Assembly (NCBI GenBank): GCA_014191855.1
Contig: BJHF01000043.1
Coordinates: 1-52,011 of the forward strand
Source of the DNA: Deltaproteobacteria bacterium
GTDB lineage: Bacteria > Myxococcota_A > UBA796 > SXON01
Reading direction: 5' to 3'
Length of the DNA stretch: 52,011 nucleotides
A program made the position numbers and the translations under genes. Positions within the stretch are counted from its first letter, which is position 1. Every line of letters begins with the position of its first letter. Shown here one piece after another: positions 19,701 to 28,700 of this stretch. The notes below the pieces were generated by a model. It did not search any database, was not told the DNA's origin, and saw only the letters and a list, made by a program, of their open reading frames with translations.

Positions 19701-19860
19701 CGCCATCATCCACGTCCAAACCCTTGTTCTCAAGCGCCGAGACCACGAAGCCCGAGAACAACGAGGCGACCGAAAGGTCGGACATCGAGGCGGGCGTGGC
19801 ATCCGGAACGATGACGTCGGCGGCCCAAGCGGGGGACAACAAAGCGAGGAGCAGGCTCAC
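16711..19860 (-). CDS. Secreted protein with Ser/Lys/acidic repeats and C-terminal beta-barrel-like domain
   Basis: A 1049-residue envelope protein. A signal peptide, [13 protein letters not shown], is cleaved before ADVIV. Residues 15-145 form a globular domain. Residues about 170-430 carry ten copies of a unit containing EPAPKSKSS, each alternating with acidic DEDEEEE blocks. A Lys/Ala/Glu/Pro-rich stretch (about 540-775) recalls TonB/PonA-like periplasm-spanning linkers. The last 240 residues read as an outer-membrane beta-barrel: [28 protein letters not shown], and a terminal strand [15 protein letters not shown] infer a periplasm-spanning outer-membrane protein; no family is recognised. 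It is cotranscribed with the lipoprotein 7 bases upstream. Confidence 0.8.
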   Translation of the reverse strand: MSLLLALLSPAWAADVIVPDATPASMSDLSVASLFSGFVVSALENKGLDVDDGDEIREWAGDAADACSDIDECPGNLFPKTNARMAVVLSVGQSSKGLIVEAKLYGAEDKSPLKVVRETVAGGGEMDFSKRLAKTAAEMLPLIPEREERSSKSKYKAKAEEEPESSGSWSERYAHKDEEEEEPAPKSKSSASKSKYSDEDEEEEPAPKSKSSASKSKYSDEDEEEDEPAPKSKSSSSKSTASKSKYSDEDEEEEEPAPKSKSSSSKSTASKSKYRDEDEEEEEPAPKSKSSSSKSTASKSKYSDEDEEEDEPAPKSKSSSSKSKYSDEDEDEPAPKSKSSSSKSTASKSKYSDEDEEEDEPAPKSKSSSSKSTASKSKYSDEDEEEEEPAPKSKSSASKSKYSEEEEEPAPKSKSSSSKSKVVEEEEDEEAAPKVASWTSKYAVEEKEELDEPVAKSSKSSKSKASEDDEEEEEPKSKTAASKASTSKSTKSAGIELDDEFAGLEDAEEEDVRPAVKVAPPPPPPPEPKATSKSSKSSKSAKAAPPPKVEPVKVKEPDALSFDEEDDEPIILPEEKPKAVGPKIDLYEDDPIPPAKEPVKVEPAKAKEPVKVEPAKVEPAKAAAVEQKKAEAPKTASKAMDLDDLEPVVAKPEAVIEAPKPKVAVAKPLDLDDDEDEPVVAKPEAVIETPKAKEALVFDDEDEDEPKVSAAKKVEVPKAEPKKEVVDTKATAKEKVKEKPAPAEKAAKVVKVAEPKKTAEPKKTEAPKTAAKIAAPKEDSSASAKYASDSKAVDERGRMGVPWSDYAKYKASGLDQKAWLDKAQVHAGHPYVELVGGYALGDVDRGYGVRVGINEEFVSTGVSSWTGSGAAATGGGITGRIAVGYVPTWFLDTQVAVGIQSGQKHLNVGWYCGSACDDASEETQYTAVDATQLTIEPRARILPLATGFVKPYGLVGFDISLYDSFHIPDENSSVKYPDAAGGASFGPTLGAGVMIDPMSPISIVVEVPFTLVLADGTTAETDESLSLTPTTLDKNGWILRFVGGVQVRL
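18605..19335 (-). repeat. Coding tandem repeats, about 84-bp unit
   Basis: Near-identical DNA units encode Ser/Lys blocks (SKSKYS) alternating with acidic DEDEEEE and PAPKSKSS. Full units are about 84 bp; shorter ones of about 54-60 bp lack the STASK insert. Ten PAPKSKSS copies are visible. Synonymous sites are largely identical between copies, which points to recent expansion by slippage or recombination. The repeats stay in frame, so copy number could vary between strains without breaking the protein. Confidence 0.9.
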
Positions 19861-19867
19861 GGTGTAC

Positions 19868-20359
19868 TCAGGGCTTGAGGTTCACGCACCACTCAGCGGT
19901 GAAGGTGCCGGACAGGGTACCGTCTTCGAACGTTACCGCGTCGAAGCTACCCGTGGCCGCGCCTTCGTCTTCCACGCTGTCCACCGAAAGAGTACCGGCA
20001 GAGGCGTTGTATTCGTTGAAGACATCCCCCGAGATCGTGATGATCGTGGACTGCACTTGCCCGCCCTGCGCGATGGCGAACTTGCCCTGCTCCACCGCGT
20101 CGCCCGAGGCGAAGGTGAACTGGAGCAAGGAGGTGTTGGTTTCGGTGGGCTTCACGCCTTCGTCGTAGTTGCGATCCACCCAGTCGATGTCCCGACAATC
20201 AACCTCGACGGCGGAGATCACGACGTAGCGCGCGCCGACGTACACGAACTCGCTCGAGCCCCACTGGATGCCGCCGGCCGTGCCCTCCACCTCGGCGAGT
20301 GCGCCGCCGCAACCGACGAGAAGTCCGGGAAAGAGCAGGGGCAGGGTTTGGCGCAGCAA
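19868..20359 (-). CDS. Small lipoprotein upstream of the repeat protein
   Basis: A 163-residue predicted lipoprotein. I chose the TTG at 20359 because GGAGG lies 4 bases upstream and the resulting signal LLRQTLPLLFPGLLVGC places the Cys at residue 17; a GTG at 20374 is the alternative. The mature part is beta-rich (GGIQWGSSEFVYVGARYVV, DGTLSGTFTAEWCVN) with two cysteines. No family is recognised. Its stop is 7 bases before the start of the repeat protein, so they form an operon and may be partners at the outer membrane. It diverges from meaB. Confidence 0.7.
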   Translation of the reverse strand: MLRQTLPLLFPGLLVGCGGALAEVEGTAGGIQWGSSEFVYVGARYVVISAVEVDCRDIDWVDRNYDEGVKPTETNTSLLQFTFASGDAVEQGKFAIAQGGQVQSTIITISGDVFNEYNASAGTLSVDSVEDEGAATGSFDAVTFEDGTLSGTFTAEWCVNLKP

Positions 20360-20417
20360 GCGTCCTCCGGGCACCGCACGGGCTATCCCGGGAGGACCGA
20401 CGAGGCACGCCGCGGGT

Positions 20418-20423
20418 TAGCGT
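20418..20423 (+). promoter_or_regulatory. Candidate -10 element (TAGCGT) before meaB
   Basis: TAGCGT in the context GGGTTAGCGT ends 6 bases before the GTG start of meaB at 20430. No Shine-Dalgarno sequence fits between, so transcription would start at or next to the start codon. Confidence 0.45.
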
Positions 20424-20429
20424 TCCGGG

Positions 20430-21356
20430 GTGCCGAACCTCCCAGATCCGCTCGTGGCCCGCGCGTTGGCGGGCGACCGTGCCGCGTTGGCGCGGCTGAT
20501 CAGCCGGGTTGAGGCCCGGGCGCCGGGCGCAGATGCGATCATGGCGGGGCTCCCCGCGCGGAGACGCTCCGGGCCGGGTGCGCCCCGGGTCGTGGGCATC
20601 ACGGGGCCGCCTGGCGCTGGAAAAAGTACGTTTACCGACCGGATCGTCACCGCGGCCCGCGAAGAGCGCCGTCGGGTGGGGGTCGTGGCGGTAGATCCGA
20701 GCTCACCGTTTACCGGGGGAGCGATTCTGGGCGACCGACTGCGCCTGGACCAGCACGCGATGGACCCGGGTGTGTACATCCGCTCCCTCAGCGCCCGCGG
20801 TCATTCCGGTGGATTATCCAGGGCCGCAGGCCAGGTTGTCGATGTACTCGACGCCGCAGGTTACGACGATGTGATCGTCGAAACGGTGGGCGTCGGGCAG
20901 GGGGAGCTCGGCATCATGGAGGTGGCCGACACGGTGCTGGTGGTGCTTACGCCGGAGAGCGGCGACGGCGTGCAGGCGATGAAGGCGGGACTTCTGGAGA
21001 TCGCGGACGTATTCGTGGTGAACAAGGCCGACCGCCCTGGGGCCGAGGCGCTCGTGCGCGAGTTGGAGCTGGCGGTGCACCTCGACATGCGCCCGGGGTG
21101 GAAGGCGCCGGTGTTCGCCGCCAGCGCGCGCACCGGGGTCGGCGTCGACGACGTGCTCGGCGCACTCCGCGCACATGCGGACTGGCTGCAGGCGGACGGG
21201 CGAGAGGCCTGGGAAGCGCGCCGCGCCGAGGGGCGGGTGCGCACCTGGCTGGATCTTGTCTCCGAGGACGCACGCAACCGTGCGGTCGAGCAGCACGGCG
21301 AGGCGATGGCGGAGCTGCGAAGGGGGGACCGTACGCCCGAATCGATGCCGCGTTAG
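20430..21356 (+). CDS. meaB: Methylmalonyl-CoA mutase-associated GTPase MeaB/ArgK family
   Basis: G3E-family P-loop GTPase that protects and loads cobalamin into methylmalonyl-CoA mutase. The 308 residues fit. GITGPPGAGKSTF (P-loop Lys65), VAVDPSSPFTGGAILGDR, IRSLSARGHSGGLS and IVETVGVGQ are family signatures, and VVNKAD is the guanine-specificity motif. The start is GTG. It is followed 10 bases later by a crotonase-family gene. The mutase itself is not in this window. Confidence 0.94.
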   Translation: MPNLPDPLVARALAGDRAALARLISRVEARAPGADAIMAGLPARRRSGPGAPRVVGITGPPGAGKSTFTDRIVTAAREERRRVGVVAVDPSSPFTGGAILGDRLRLDQHAMDPGVYIRSLSARGHSGGLSRAAGQVVDVLDAAGYDDVIVETVGVGQGELGIMEVADTVLVVLTPESGDGVQAMKAGLLEIADVFVVNKADRPGAEALVRELELAVHLDMRPGWKAPVFAASARTGVGVDDVLGALRAHADWLQADGREAWEARRAEGRVRTWLDLVSEDARNRAVEQHGEAMAELRRGDRTPESMPR

Positions 21357-21366
21357 TTCGGCGGGA

Positions 21367-22152
21367 ATGCCTGCTCCCGTGAGCTTCCGCGACATGGTTT
21401 CCACGCTGCCGCGCGGCGTTGGCCGGGTGAGCGTGGCCGTAGGTCCGGTGACCCGCATCGTCATCGATGCCCCCGCGAAGAAAAACGCGCTCGACCCGCA
21501 CATGATGGTGGAGTTCGCCGACGCCGCCCGGCTTGCACACGGTGCGTCCGTGATCCTCGTGCGCGGCGCCGGCGACGCGTTCTGCTCCGGTGGGGATCTC
21601 GCCGCGGTTCGGGACTACCTCGCCCGACCGGGCGTCGGCGCCCAACTTGGGGCGTTCATGGCCGACGCGGTGGGGCTGCTCCGGGCCTCCGGCGCTTTCA
21701 TCGTGGCCGCCGCCACTGGGCCCGCGCTTGGCGGCGGGGCCGAGCTCCTCGCCGCGTGCGACCTGGTCTTTGCGAGCCCCAGCGTGCGCGTGGGCTGGGT
21801 GCAGGCGCGCCTCGGCGTGAGCCCCGGTTTTGGCGGCGGCGCCAACCTCGTCGCGCGAGTCGGCGCGCGGCGAGCGCTGCGCCTGCTCGTGGAGGCGGCG
21901 CCCCTGTCTGCCACCGGGGCGAAAGAGGTGGGGTTGATCGATGAGATTGTGGACGACCCCGTCGCCAGCGCGGAGGCCTGGATCGCGAGGGCTGCGGAGC
22001 TGCCCGCTGAGGCGCTCCGCGGCGCGGTCCGGCTCGTCCGGGCGACGGACGCGCCAGCCTCTCGCGAAGAGCTGCGGGTGTTCACGGACTTGTGGGGAGG
22101 CCCGGCGCACGTCGCGGCCCTCGCGGCGGCGCGCGCCCGGCCGCGATCGTGA
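21367..22152 (+). CDS. Enoyl-CoA hydratase/isomerase (crotonase) family protein
   Basis: A 261-residue crotonase-fold enzyme. The oxyanion-hole segments are AFCSGGDLAAV (about 71-81) and GPALGGGAELLAACD (about 118-132). The first catalytic Glu is present (Glu126), but the second position appears to be Gln146 in WVQARLGVSPGFGG. Classical hydration is therefore doubtful, and a decarboxylase or isomerase role is possible. Next to meaB this recalls the E. coli argK-scpB pair, where scpB encodes methylmalonyl-CoA decarboxylase, but the match is by context only. GGCGGG lies directly before the ATG. It overlaps the next gene as GTGA. Confidence 0.85.
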   Translation: MPAPVSFRDMVSTLPRGVGRVSVAVGPVTRIVIDAPAKKNALDPHMMVEFADAARLAHGASVILVRGAGDAFCSGGDLAAVRDYLARPGVGAQLGAFMADAVGLLRASGAFIVAAATGPALGGGAELLAACDLVFASPSVRVGWVQARLGVSPGFGGGANLVARVGARRALRLLVEAAPLSATGAKEVGLIDEIVDDPVASAEAWIARAAELPAEALRGAVRLVRATDAPASREELRVFTDLWGGPAHVAALAAARARPRS

Positions 22153-22718
22153 ACCCAGAGATCAAAACCTTCGCGGCTCTACTGCTTATAAGCTTCGAAA
22201 TCGCCGCATGCCGCCCTCGGGCTGCGCCGCTCGCGCTTGTGCGAGAAGCCGACAGCTCCGCGCCAACGTCAGCAGCGGAGCCCAGCGGTTCGTTCACGAA
22301 CGGTACCTGGACGGACGCCCGCTTTCCGTGGTCGCTGCACGTACCGCCGGGCTGGGACGTGCTGCCGGGCGCTGAGGGATCCAACCCGCGGCTCACCCTC
22401 GTGCACACCGAGTCGCGGGCGCGCGTGGAGGTGTCCGCTTCCCCCAACGGCATCCTCGGCCCGCGCGCGCGCCGTGGTTGTACCTGGGCGTTCGAAGACG
22501 TCGGGGGCTACCGAGCCTTGGCGGTGCCCGGCCAGGTCAAAGTGGCCACCTGCTCGCCCGAGGACGCCCGTGATGCGCGGGTGCTCGGCTACTTTATCGT
22601 CGATCAAGGCATCGCCTACGACATCGAGGCGGTGCTCCCACCGGGGCGTCTGCTGGAAGGCAAAGAAGTCACCGACACCATGGTGGGCGGGTTTCGGCTG
22701 CGGAGGGGGGCGCCCTGA
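22149..22718 (+). CDS. Lipoprotein of unknown function
   Basis: A 189-residue predicted lipoprotein. The GTG at 22149 overlaps the stop of the crotonase gene (GTGA). The signal VNPEIKTFAALLLISFEIAAC ends in lipobox IAAC at Cys 21. The mature domain (FPWSLHVPPGWDVLPGAEG and later GYFIVDQGIAYDIEAVLPPG) resembles small secreted alpha/beta domains used as surface lipoproteins, but no named family is secure. It is cotranscribed with meaB and the crotonase gene, whose metabolic role it does not obviously share. Confidence 0.75.
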   Translation: MNPEIKTFAALLLISFEIAACRPRAAPLALVREADSSAPTSAAEPSGSFTNGTWTDARFPWSLHVPPGWDVLPGAEGSNPRLTLVHTESRARVEVSASPNGILGPRARRGCTWAFEDVGGYRALAVPGQVKVATCSPEDARDARVLGYFIVDQGIAYDIEAVLPPGRLLEGKEVTDTMVGGFRLRRGAP

Positions 22719-22724
22719 TATAAG
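22719..22724 (+). promoter_or_regulatory. Candidate -10 element (TATAAG) before the copper monooxygenase gene
   Basis: TATAAG directly follows the stop codon at 22718 and lies 25 bases before the ATG at 22750, leaving room for a leader with GGAG 5 bases before the start. No good -35 is visible at 17 bp. Confidence 0.35.
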
Positions 22725-22749
22725 CGCCGGCCCTTGGACCGGAGCCACC

Positions 22750-23946
22750 ATGCTGCTTCAACTCGCCCTCGCCTGTGCTGGTGAGCAGCCGGACTCGACT
22801 GCGCCCACCGCGGCAGACCCCACCTACTACGCCGATATCAAGCCAATCCTCGATGAGGACTGCGCGCGTTGCCATGTGCAGGGCGGCCTCGCGCCCTCCT
22901 TCGAGGAACCCGCAGACGTGGTCGCACTGGCCGACGCCATCGTGAGCTACGTGGACGCCGGCCTGATGCCGCCGCCGGCACCAGACCCGGCGTGTCGCGA
23001 CTACGAACACTCTGAGCGTTTTGTGCTGAGCGCCGAGCAGAAGGCCACCCTCCGTGAATGGGCGGCCGCAGGCGCCCCGCTCGGCGAGCCCGAAGCACAA
23101 GTCGACGGGCCAGGGCCGCTGGCGTCGATCGGGCCGTTCGACAAGGAATTGTACGGCAGCGCCGCCTACCAGCCGAGTTTTGGCGGGGATGGCAACGACT
23201 ACCGATGCTTCGTTCTGAACCTCGACAACCCGAGTCCGGTTTTCTTCACCGGGCTCGAGGCCATCGTGGACAACGACGCGATCGTACACCATGTTGTGCT
23301 GTTCCAAACCCGCGAAGTCACCGCCGAGCAGCTCGCCCCAGATGGCTTTTACTGCTCCGGCTTCGGCGATCCGACGTGGAGCCTACTCGCGGCATGGGCC
23401 CCGGGCGGCACTCCGCTCCAGTTCCCCGACGGCCTGGGCATGCGGTTGAACAACGGAACCTCGCTCATCCTCCAGATGCACTATTACGACAGCTTCGATG
23501 GTGCGGATCAGGAGTTTGACCAGTCGGGGTATGGCCTGTTGTTCACGGACTCGGTGGAGCGAGAAGTCGTTCAGCTCCCGTACGGCGTCACCCAGTTCAC
23601 CATCCCCGCCGGGGAAGAGAACGTCGAGGTGAACGACAGCGAGCGGTGGATGGGTGACGACGCCGAATTGCTGGCGGTCTTCCCCCACATGCACCAAACG
23701 GGCGTCGCCTTCCACATGGACGTGAAGTCCAAGGATGACACCGACCCGTGCATCGTCGATATCGCCGGCTGGAACTTCCATAACCAGCTTATCCCGACGT
23801 TCAGCGAGCCAGTACCGCTCCACAACGGCGACCGGGTTCAGACCACGTGCACCTACTCCAACCCCAGCAACACCGACGTGGAGTGGGGCGAGCAGACGGA
23901 CCAGGAGATGTGCTTCGGCTTCGCCTGGGTGGTGGACGCGCTGTAA
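22750..23946 (+). CDS. Cytochrome c / type II copper monooxygenase fusion lipoprotein
   Basis: A 398-residue predicted lipoprotein (MLLQLALAC, Cys 9). Residues 25-110 form a cytochrome-c-like domain with one heme motif CARCH (38-42). Residues 125-398 resemble the two-domain PHM/DBH copper monooxygenase family. Candidate CuH ligands are His180-His181 in IVHHVVLF plus His244 in LQMHYYD. Candidate CuB ligands are His313 and His315 in FPHMHQTG and Met387 in QEMCFGF. The fusion suggests heme-mediated electron delivery to the copper centre instead of ascorbate. The substrate is unknown. GGAG precedes the ATG. It converges with the MYXO-CTERM-like gene. Confidence 0.88.
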   Translation: MLLQLALACAGEQPDSTAPTAADPTYYADIKPILDEDCARCHVQGGLAPSFEEPADVVALADAIVSYVDAGLMPPPAPDPACRDYEHSERFVLSAEQKATLREWAAAGAPLGEPEAQVDGPGPLASIGPFDKELYGSAAYQPSFGGDGNDYRCFVLNLDNPSPVFFTGLEAIVDNDAIVHHVVLFQTREVTAEQLAPDGFYCSGFGDPTWSLLAAWAPGGTPLQFPDGLGMRLNNGTSLILQMHYYDSFDGADQEFDQSGYGLLFTDSVEREVVQLPYGVTQFTIPAGEENVEVNDSERWMGDDAELLAVFPHMHQTGVAFHMDVKSKDDTDPCIVDIAGWNFHNQLIPTFSEPVPLHNGDRVQTTCTYSNPSNTDVEWGEQTDQEMCFGFAWVVDAL

Positions 23947-23961
23947 GCGCGGCGACCCGAC

Positions 23962-25677
23962 TCAGACCGAAGCGCGCCGCCGCAGCCAAAGAGCCGCGGC
24001 CGCCACGCCCGCGATCCACGGCGCCGCCGGCACCGAAGCACAGCCGCCGGTGCAGCCCGCGCCGCCCGTGTCCACGGTCCCGCCCGTGTCCCCGCCGCAT
24101 CCGCCGCCGCAGCCGCCACAGCCGCCACCGGAGTACTCCACCGGCCCAAGCCAGGCGTACGCACCGAGCCAATCCTTGTCCGCGCCGTTCGCCGCGATTT
24201 CAAGATCGGTCAGACCCAGCCCGCTGATGCTGGGCAACTGGAAGGCGAGGCTGTCGAGAAGGCCACCCACAACCGAGTCGAGGATGGTCGAGAACAGGCC
24301 GCCAAATTTCTCGGCCACCGTGTCGTTCGCCGCAGGCTCGATCTCGTTGTAGCTCACGCTCGGCGTGAATTTCGTGGGATCCAGATCGACCTCGATGGCG
24401 AGACTCCCGGTCGAACCGTCGAGATTCAGGTCGGCGCCGACGTTCCCATCGAGGCCAATGGAGATCATGCGCGTGCTACGACCGTCGAGCTCGGCGTAGA
24501 AGTCGAGGTTCAGGTCTTCGATGGTGAGGCCGAGATCGTGTTCGCCGGTGTAGGCAACGGTCGGCGGCAAAAGCGGCCGCGTGATGATGCCGATCGGCTG
24601 TGTTCCGGTGAACAGGGGCGCGAACGCGTCTCCCGTCAGCAGGTTGAGGATGCTGGTGTCGAGCGGGATGGGGCTGGACGCCGCATCGATCGTGTAACAA
24701 AGCAGGCCACCCCGCCACAATGCATACAGCGCGCTGTTCGCGAAGTCGTCGCCGATCATCACGCCCGCGTGGTAGTCGGCGCTGATCCCGCTGGGTACGT
24801 CGTCCGCAGCCGGGAGCTCCGAGTCGGTGCGCAACGAGCCGCCCGGGTCGTACTCCGCGATGCAAGCGGCCGGATCGCCGTCGAAGCTCCCCTCCATCGA
24901 GAGCCGCAGCGAATCGGGCGTGATCTCCACATTGCTGGGCTGCACCAGCAGATGCACCAGCGCCCCATTCAGCTCCAGATCCTGCTCGATGGTGGCGCTC
25001 GCGAACGCGCCCTCGATGGCCTCCTCGAGGGTGGGACCGAGGCTCTTGATCTGGTCTTCCAGCGTGCCGCTCACCGCGCTGATGATGAGGTCGTACAAGG
25101 AGATACCCACGTAGTTGAGCACCTCCTCGATGTCCCCGATCGTGCAGCCCTCCATGTAGATGTCGCTACCGCCATCGAGCTCGTAGGTGACCTCAATCTC
25201 GCCCATCGTCGCGTCGAGCGTGCGGTTCCCGGCCCCATCGTCCACGATCGAAAGGCGCATCGTGGTGTGCACGTCGACCGGGAACGGATCCACGTACCCG
25301 GCGCACGTATCGCCGATGCACTCCGCCTCGAAGTACAGGTCGAACATGTCGGAAGGCTGGTTCACCGACACCATCATCTGCGCGTCGATCTCCAACACGC
25401 CGTCGCCCGGGGTGATGGTCGCGCCCACCACCTCAACCGCCACGCTGCCGTTCGTCAACGAATACTCGTAGCCACCGAGCCAACACTGGTCGAACGCGCC
25501 GGGATCGCCCCCGCTCACCGCGTCCAGCGGGATCTCGCTCGGGAGGAGCGCAGGGATCAGGTCTGCGATTGCGTCGAACCCGCCCTTGGTGATGTCCACG
25601 CTAACGCCCGGATTGATGATCGTACCGGGGGGCCAGGTGGCCGCGTGGGCGACAGACAGCACAAGGGCGTAGAGCAC
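23962..25677 (-). CDS. Secreted protein with MYXO-CTERM-like C-terminal sorting tail
   Basis: A 571-residue exported protein. The C-terminus has a Cys/Gly/Asp/Thr-rich linker, a GCTGGCAS motif, a hydrophobic span PWIAGVAAAALWL and a terminal RRR, the layout of MYXO-CTERM surface anchors. The large ectodomain (LIPALLPSEIPL, LNGALVHLLVQPSNVEI, LDSLAFQLPSISGLGLTDLEI) is beta-rich and might be a lipid-binding TULIP-type fold, which I cannot confirm. I chose GTG 25677 because GGAG lies 5 bases upstream. A TTG at 25704 falls inside the likely -10 hexamer and was rejected. The signal is VLYALVLSVAHA, short and without a basic residue. Confidence 0.8.
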   Translation of the reverse strand: MLYALVLSVAHAATWPPGTIINPGVSVDITKGGFDAIADLIPALLPSEIPLDAVSGGDPGAFDQCWLGGYEYSLTNGSVAVEVVGATITPGDGVLEIDAQMMVSVNQPSDMFDLYFEAECIGDTCAGYVDPFPVDVHTTMRLSIVDDGAGNRTLDATMGEIEVTYELDGGSDIYMEGCTIGDIEEVLNYVGISLYDLIISAVSGTLEDQIKSLGPTLEEAIEGAFASATIEQDLELNGALVHLLVQPSNVEITPDSLRLSMEGSFDGDPAACIAEYDPGGSLRTDSELPAADDVPSGISADYHAGVMIGDDFANSALYALWRGGLLCYTIDAASSPIPLDTSILNLLTGDAFAPLFTGTQPIGIITRPLLPPTVAYTGEHDLGLTIEDLNLDFYAELDGRSTRMISIGLDGNVGADLNLDGSTGSLAIEVDLDPTKFTPSVSYNEIEPAANDTVAEKFGGLFSTILDSVVGGLLDSLAFQLPSISGLGLTDLEIAANGADKDWLGAYAWLGPVEYSGGGCGGCGGGCGGDTGGTVDTGGAGCTGGCASVPAAPWIAGVAAAALWLRRRASV

Positions 25678-25700
25678 GCGGACTCCGCAGGCAGGGCCGC

Positions 25701-25730
25701 ACAATAGTCGGGTAGGGGGGGCCTCGGCAA
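25701..25730 (-). promoter_or_regulatory. Candidate promoter for the MYXO-CTERM-like gene
   Basis: On the minus strand TTGCCG (25730-25725) and TATTGT (25706-25701) are separated by 18 bp. The predicted start of transcription leaves a short leader that includes the GGAG before GTG 25677. A TACCTT hexamer at 25766-25771 on the other strand could serve the divergent transglutaminase-like gene, though without a matching -35. Confidence 0.45.
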
Positions 25731-25790
25731 CCCGTTGATGCGGCGATCCGCGCGGTCGGTCATGCTACCTTGCCGCCCCCAGGGGTCTGC

Positions 25791-28700
25791 TTGCTCCGTT
25801 GCTCGTCGCCGCTTGCACACTGGGCTACGCCGCCACTGCTCGTGGCGTTGCTCCCGACAACGGCGTTTGCTGGGGTTTATGACAAGTTGAGCGAGCCTTT
25901 TGCGGCCTCGCCCGAGGAGCTGCGCGCGGCGGCGGAGGCGGTGACCAAGCTCCCCTTGAGGCTCCCCTCTCCCTCCAAAAAGAAGGACGACGAGGAGAAG
26001 CCGCCTACCGTCGAGCTGCTCGCCTCCGTGCGCATCTCCTTCGACGACGCCGGGATGTCCACAACCACCCGGCATGACATCTGGCGTATCGAGCGAGACG
26101 ACACCTCCCTTCGAACCGGTACGATGTACTGGGATCCCTGGCGGGAGCATCGGCCCGCCGTTGACCTGCGGGTGGTGAGCCCCGATGGCCGGGAACGCAA
26201 GCTCGATCCGGCGACGCTCGTGGAGCAATCCGTGGCGACCGGGCTGGGCGAAATGTACGTTGACACCAGGAAGTTGATCGCGCCACTCCCGGGCGCGCGC
26301 AAGGGGGCCATCGTCGAGCAGCTCGACACCGTGGTGCAAGAGAAGCCGTTTCTGACCAACGGCCAAAGCGGCCTCGTGCCAGTTGGCACCGGGCGGGCAG
26401 GTCGGGTGGAGGTGGTGCTCGACGCGCCGATCGGTCTGCCGTTGCGCTTCGACAGCAAGAACCTGGGCGAGCCCAAGGAGGTGAAGCGGGCCGGACGCAG
26501 AACGATCTCGTGGATTGTGGACGAACCCGCCCTCGTTGAGTGGCCTCCCGACTTCGCACCGCACGAAGCGTACAATGTGCGGTACGTGAGCTGGTCGACC
26601 GCCCCGGACTGGGGCAGCCTTGCACGCGCATACGCCGCGCTCGTTGACGAAGCCGCGATCCTCCCACCGGAAGCGATCGAGGCGGCACGCGAGATTCGCA
26701 AGCGCGAAACCGACGATCGGCGGGCGGCAACGGCGATGGCACGGTGGTTCAACGACCGGGCCCGCTATGCGGCCGTGGAGCTGGGCGCGGCGGCCGTGGT
26801 GCCCCGGGCGCCGGCCGAGGTGCTCGCGCGCGGGTACGGTGACTGCAAGGATAAAGCCACCTTCCTCGCGGCGATGCTGCGGAGCGTCGGAATCACCGCG
26901 CACGTCGCGCTGCTGCGCGCCGGTTGGGACCCCGACGTCAACCCCAAGCTCCCCGGCCCCAACCTGTTCAATCACGCGATCACGGTGCTGGACGGTGGGA
27001 AACAGCCGATCTGGGTGGACCCAACTCAACCCGAGCACCCGGCCGGCCTGCTGCCCGACGCGGATGCCGACCGATGGGCCCTGATCGCCGCCCCGGACAC
27101 CACTTCGCTGACCCGGACGCCGCCGGCGCAGCCGATGGCGGTCGACATCACGAAGATCATCACCGCGGTGGACCTCGGTGGGGCCACGATCGAGCAGCGC
27201 ACTCGGGTGGGCCCGGCCGGCGCCGCGGCGACACGCGACCAGGTCAGGACGGCGGGCATCGAGGCGATCATCGAGGAGATCGAAGCGGCAGCGAAGAAGA
27301 GCTGGCGCGCGAGGGAGGCCACGGCGAGCTACGAGATCGACCTTGACGATCTAGACCGTGACGTCACCGAGGTCGTGATGGTGACGGGCGCGGAAGAGCT
27401 CAGCGTTCGACCTGGGGAGTTCTCAGTAAAGACTGGCCCCGGCTTCGCGATGAGCGCGCTGCCAACCAAGTGGGCGCTTGGCCTGGGCGAGGACGTGAAG
27501 GCGAAGCGGACCTGGCCGGTGGTGCTTCGGGGCGCCGACGAGACTGCAACCCTGGAAATCCACCCGCCACGCGGGTACACGCTCGCCTCGACTCCCGAGG
27601 CCGTGGACATTGCGCTGACGGGAGGCCGGTTTACGTGGACGTGGGCACCGCTCCCAGACGGCGGCATCCGCGCCGATGCCCACCTCGTCGTTCCCACCGC
27701 GGTGGCCGTGGAGCGGGTGGACGAGTTCGTAAGGGCCGCGGACGAGGTGCGGAAAAAGTCCGAAATGAGCCTGAGGTTTCAGAACCCCGCGACCCGTCTG
27801 AGCGAGGCTGGCAAGGTGAGCGCATCGCTCCGCGAGTGGAGCGCCCTCGCAACGGCGACCGACGCACTGCTCGCCGACCGCGTAGGGTGGGCGCAGGCAC
27901 TGTTCGATGCGGGGTACGCCCGAAAGGCCCAGGCGGTGTTGGGGGCCGTCCCCGAAACCGAAGCGACGCGTGACACGTTCTTCCTGCTGGGGTGGGACAG
28001 CGCCACGCGACCACCCCAGGGATTCGGTGTTGCAAAGGGGTTCGATCCGGACCCCTACCGTACACGCCTGCGGGTGGCGGTTGAGCAGGCGGAACGCGAC
28101 GAGTCCGACAACGCGCAGTTCTACCGCGAACTTCTGGGCCGTTTCCTGGTGTACGACGCCCAGGGTGTGTACGGCCGGGGCGACGTCGAGGCGGCGCTCG
28201 CGCTCTGGGCGACCGACGACGAACCCCTCCCCTCCACGCGCGCGATCGCGATCCCCCTGTTGCTCTCGCTGGGTGACGGCGAGCGGGTGAAAGACCTGAC
28301 CCGGTACGCAAGCGACGACGCCCGAAGAGGGCAGCGAGTGGCCGCCTTCTTCCTGGCCGATGGCATGGACGCCGCGCTCCGAGAGGCGCGGGAGCTCGCG
28401 GGAGACGGCGAGCGACTCCGCAGCCTGTACCGATCCGCCGCGAGCGCGCTGAGCTACGCCCGCCAGTACGATGGTGCGCGCAGCTTCACGGCGTTGGTAC
28501 CCGACTCCGACGAGGGCAAGGACCTCCCCCCTTCGCTGCGGCGCCACGACACGATCGACTGGACCGCGGACGAGCCGGTTGCGGCCGTGCGGCGGTTCTT
28601 ACGAGCTGCAGGAGATCCCGCGTTTCACAAGGAACTGCCTGGTACCTTCGCGGCAGCGGCCCTGGATGAGGCGTACGAACCGTGGAGCCGGAACGGCAGC

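Noticed and set aside
22237..22749. N-terminal extension of the copper monooxygenase frame
   Set aside because: It overlaps the upstream lipoprotein gene out of frame and is basic low-complexity sequence; the lipobox signal starts at 22750.
25770..25790. TTG 25770 as start of the transglutaminase-like protein
   Set aside because: It lies inside a TACCTT hexamer that looks like the -10; TTG 25791 has an AGGGG ribosome site 5 bases upstream.
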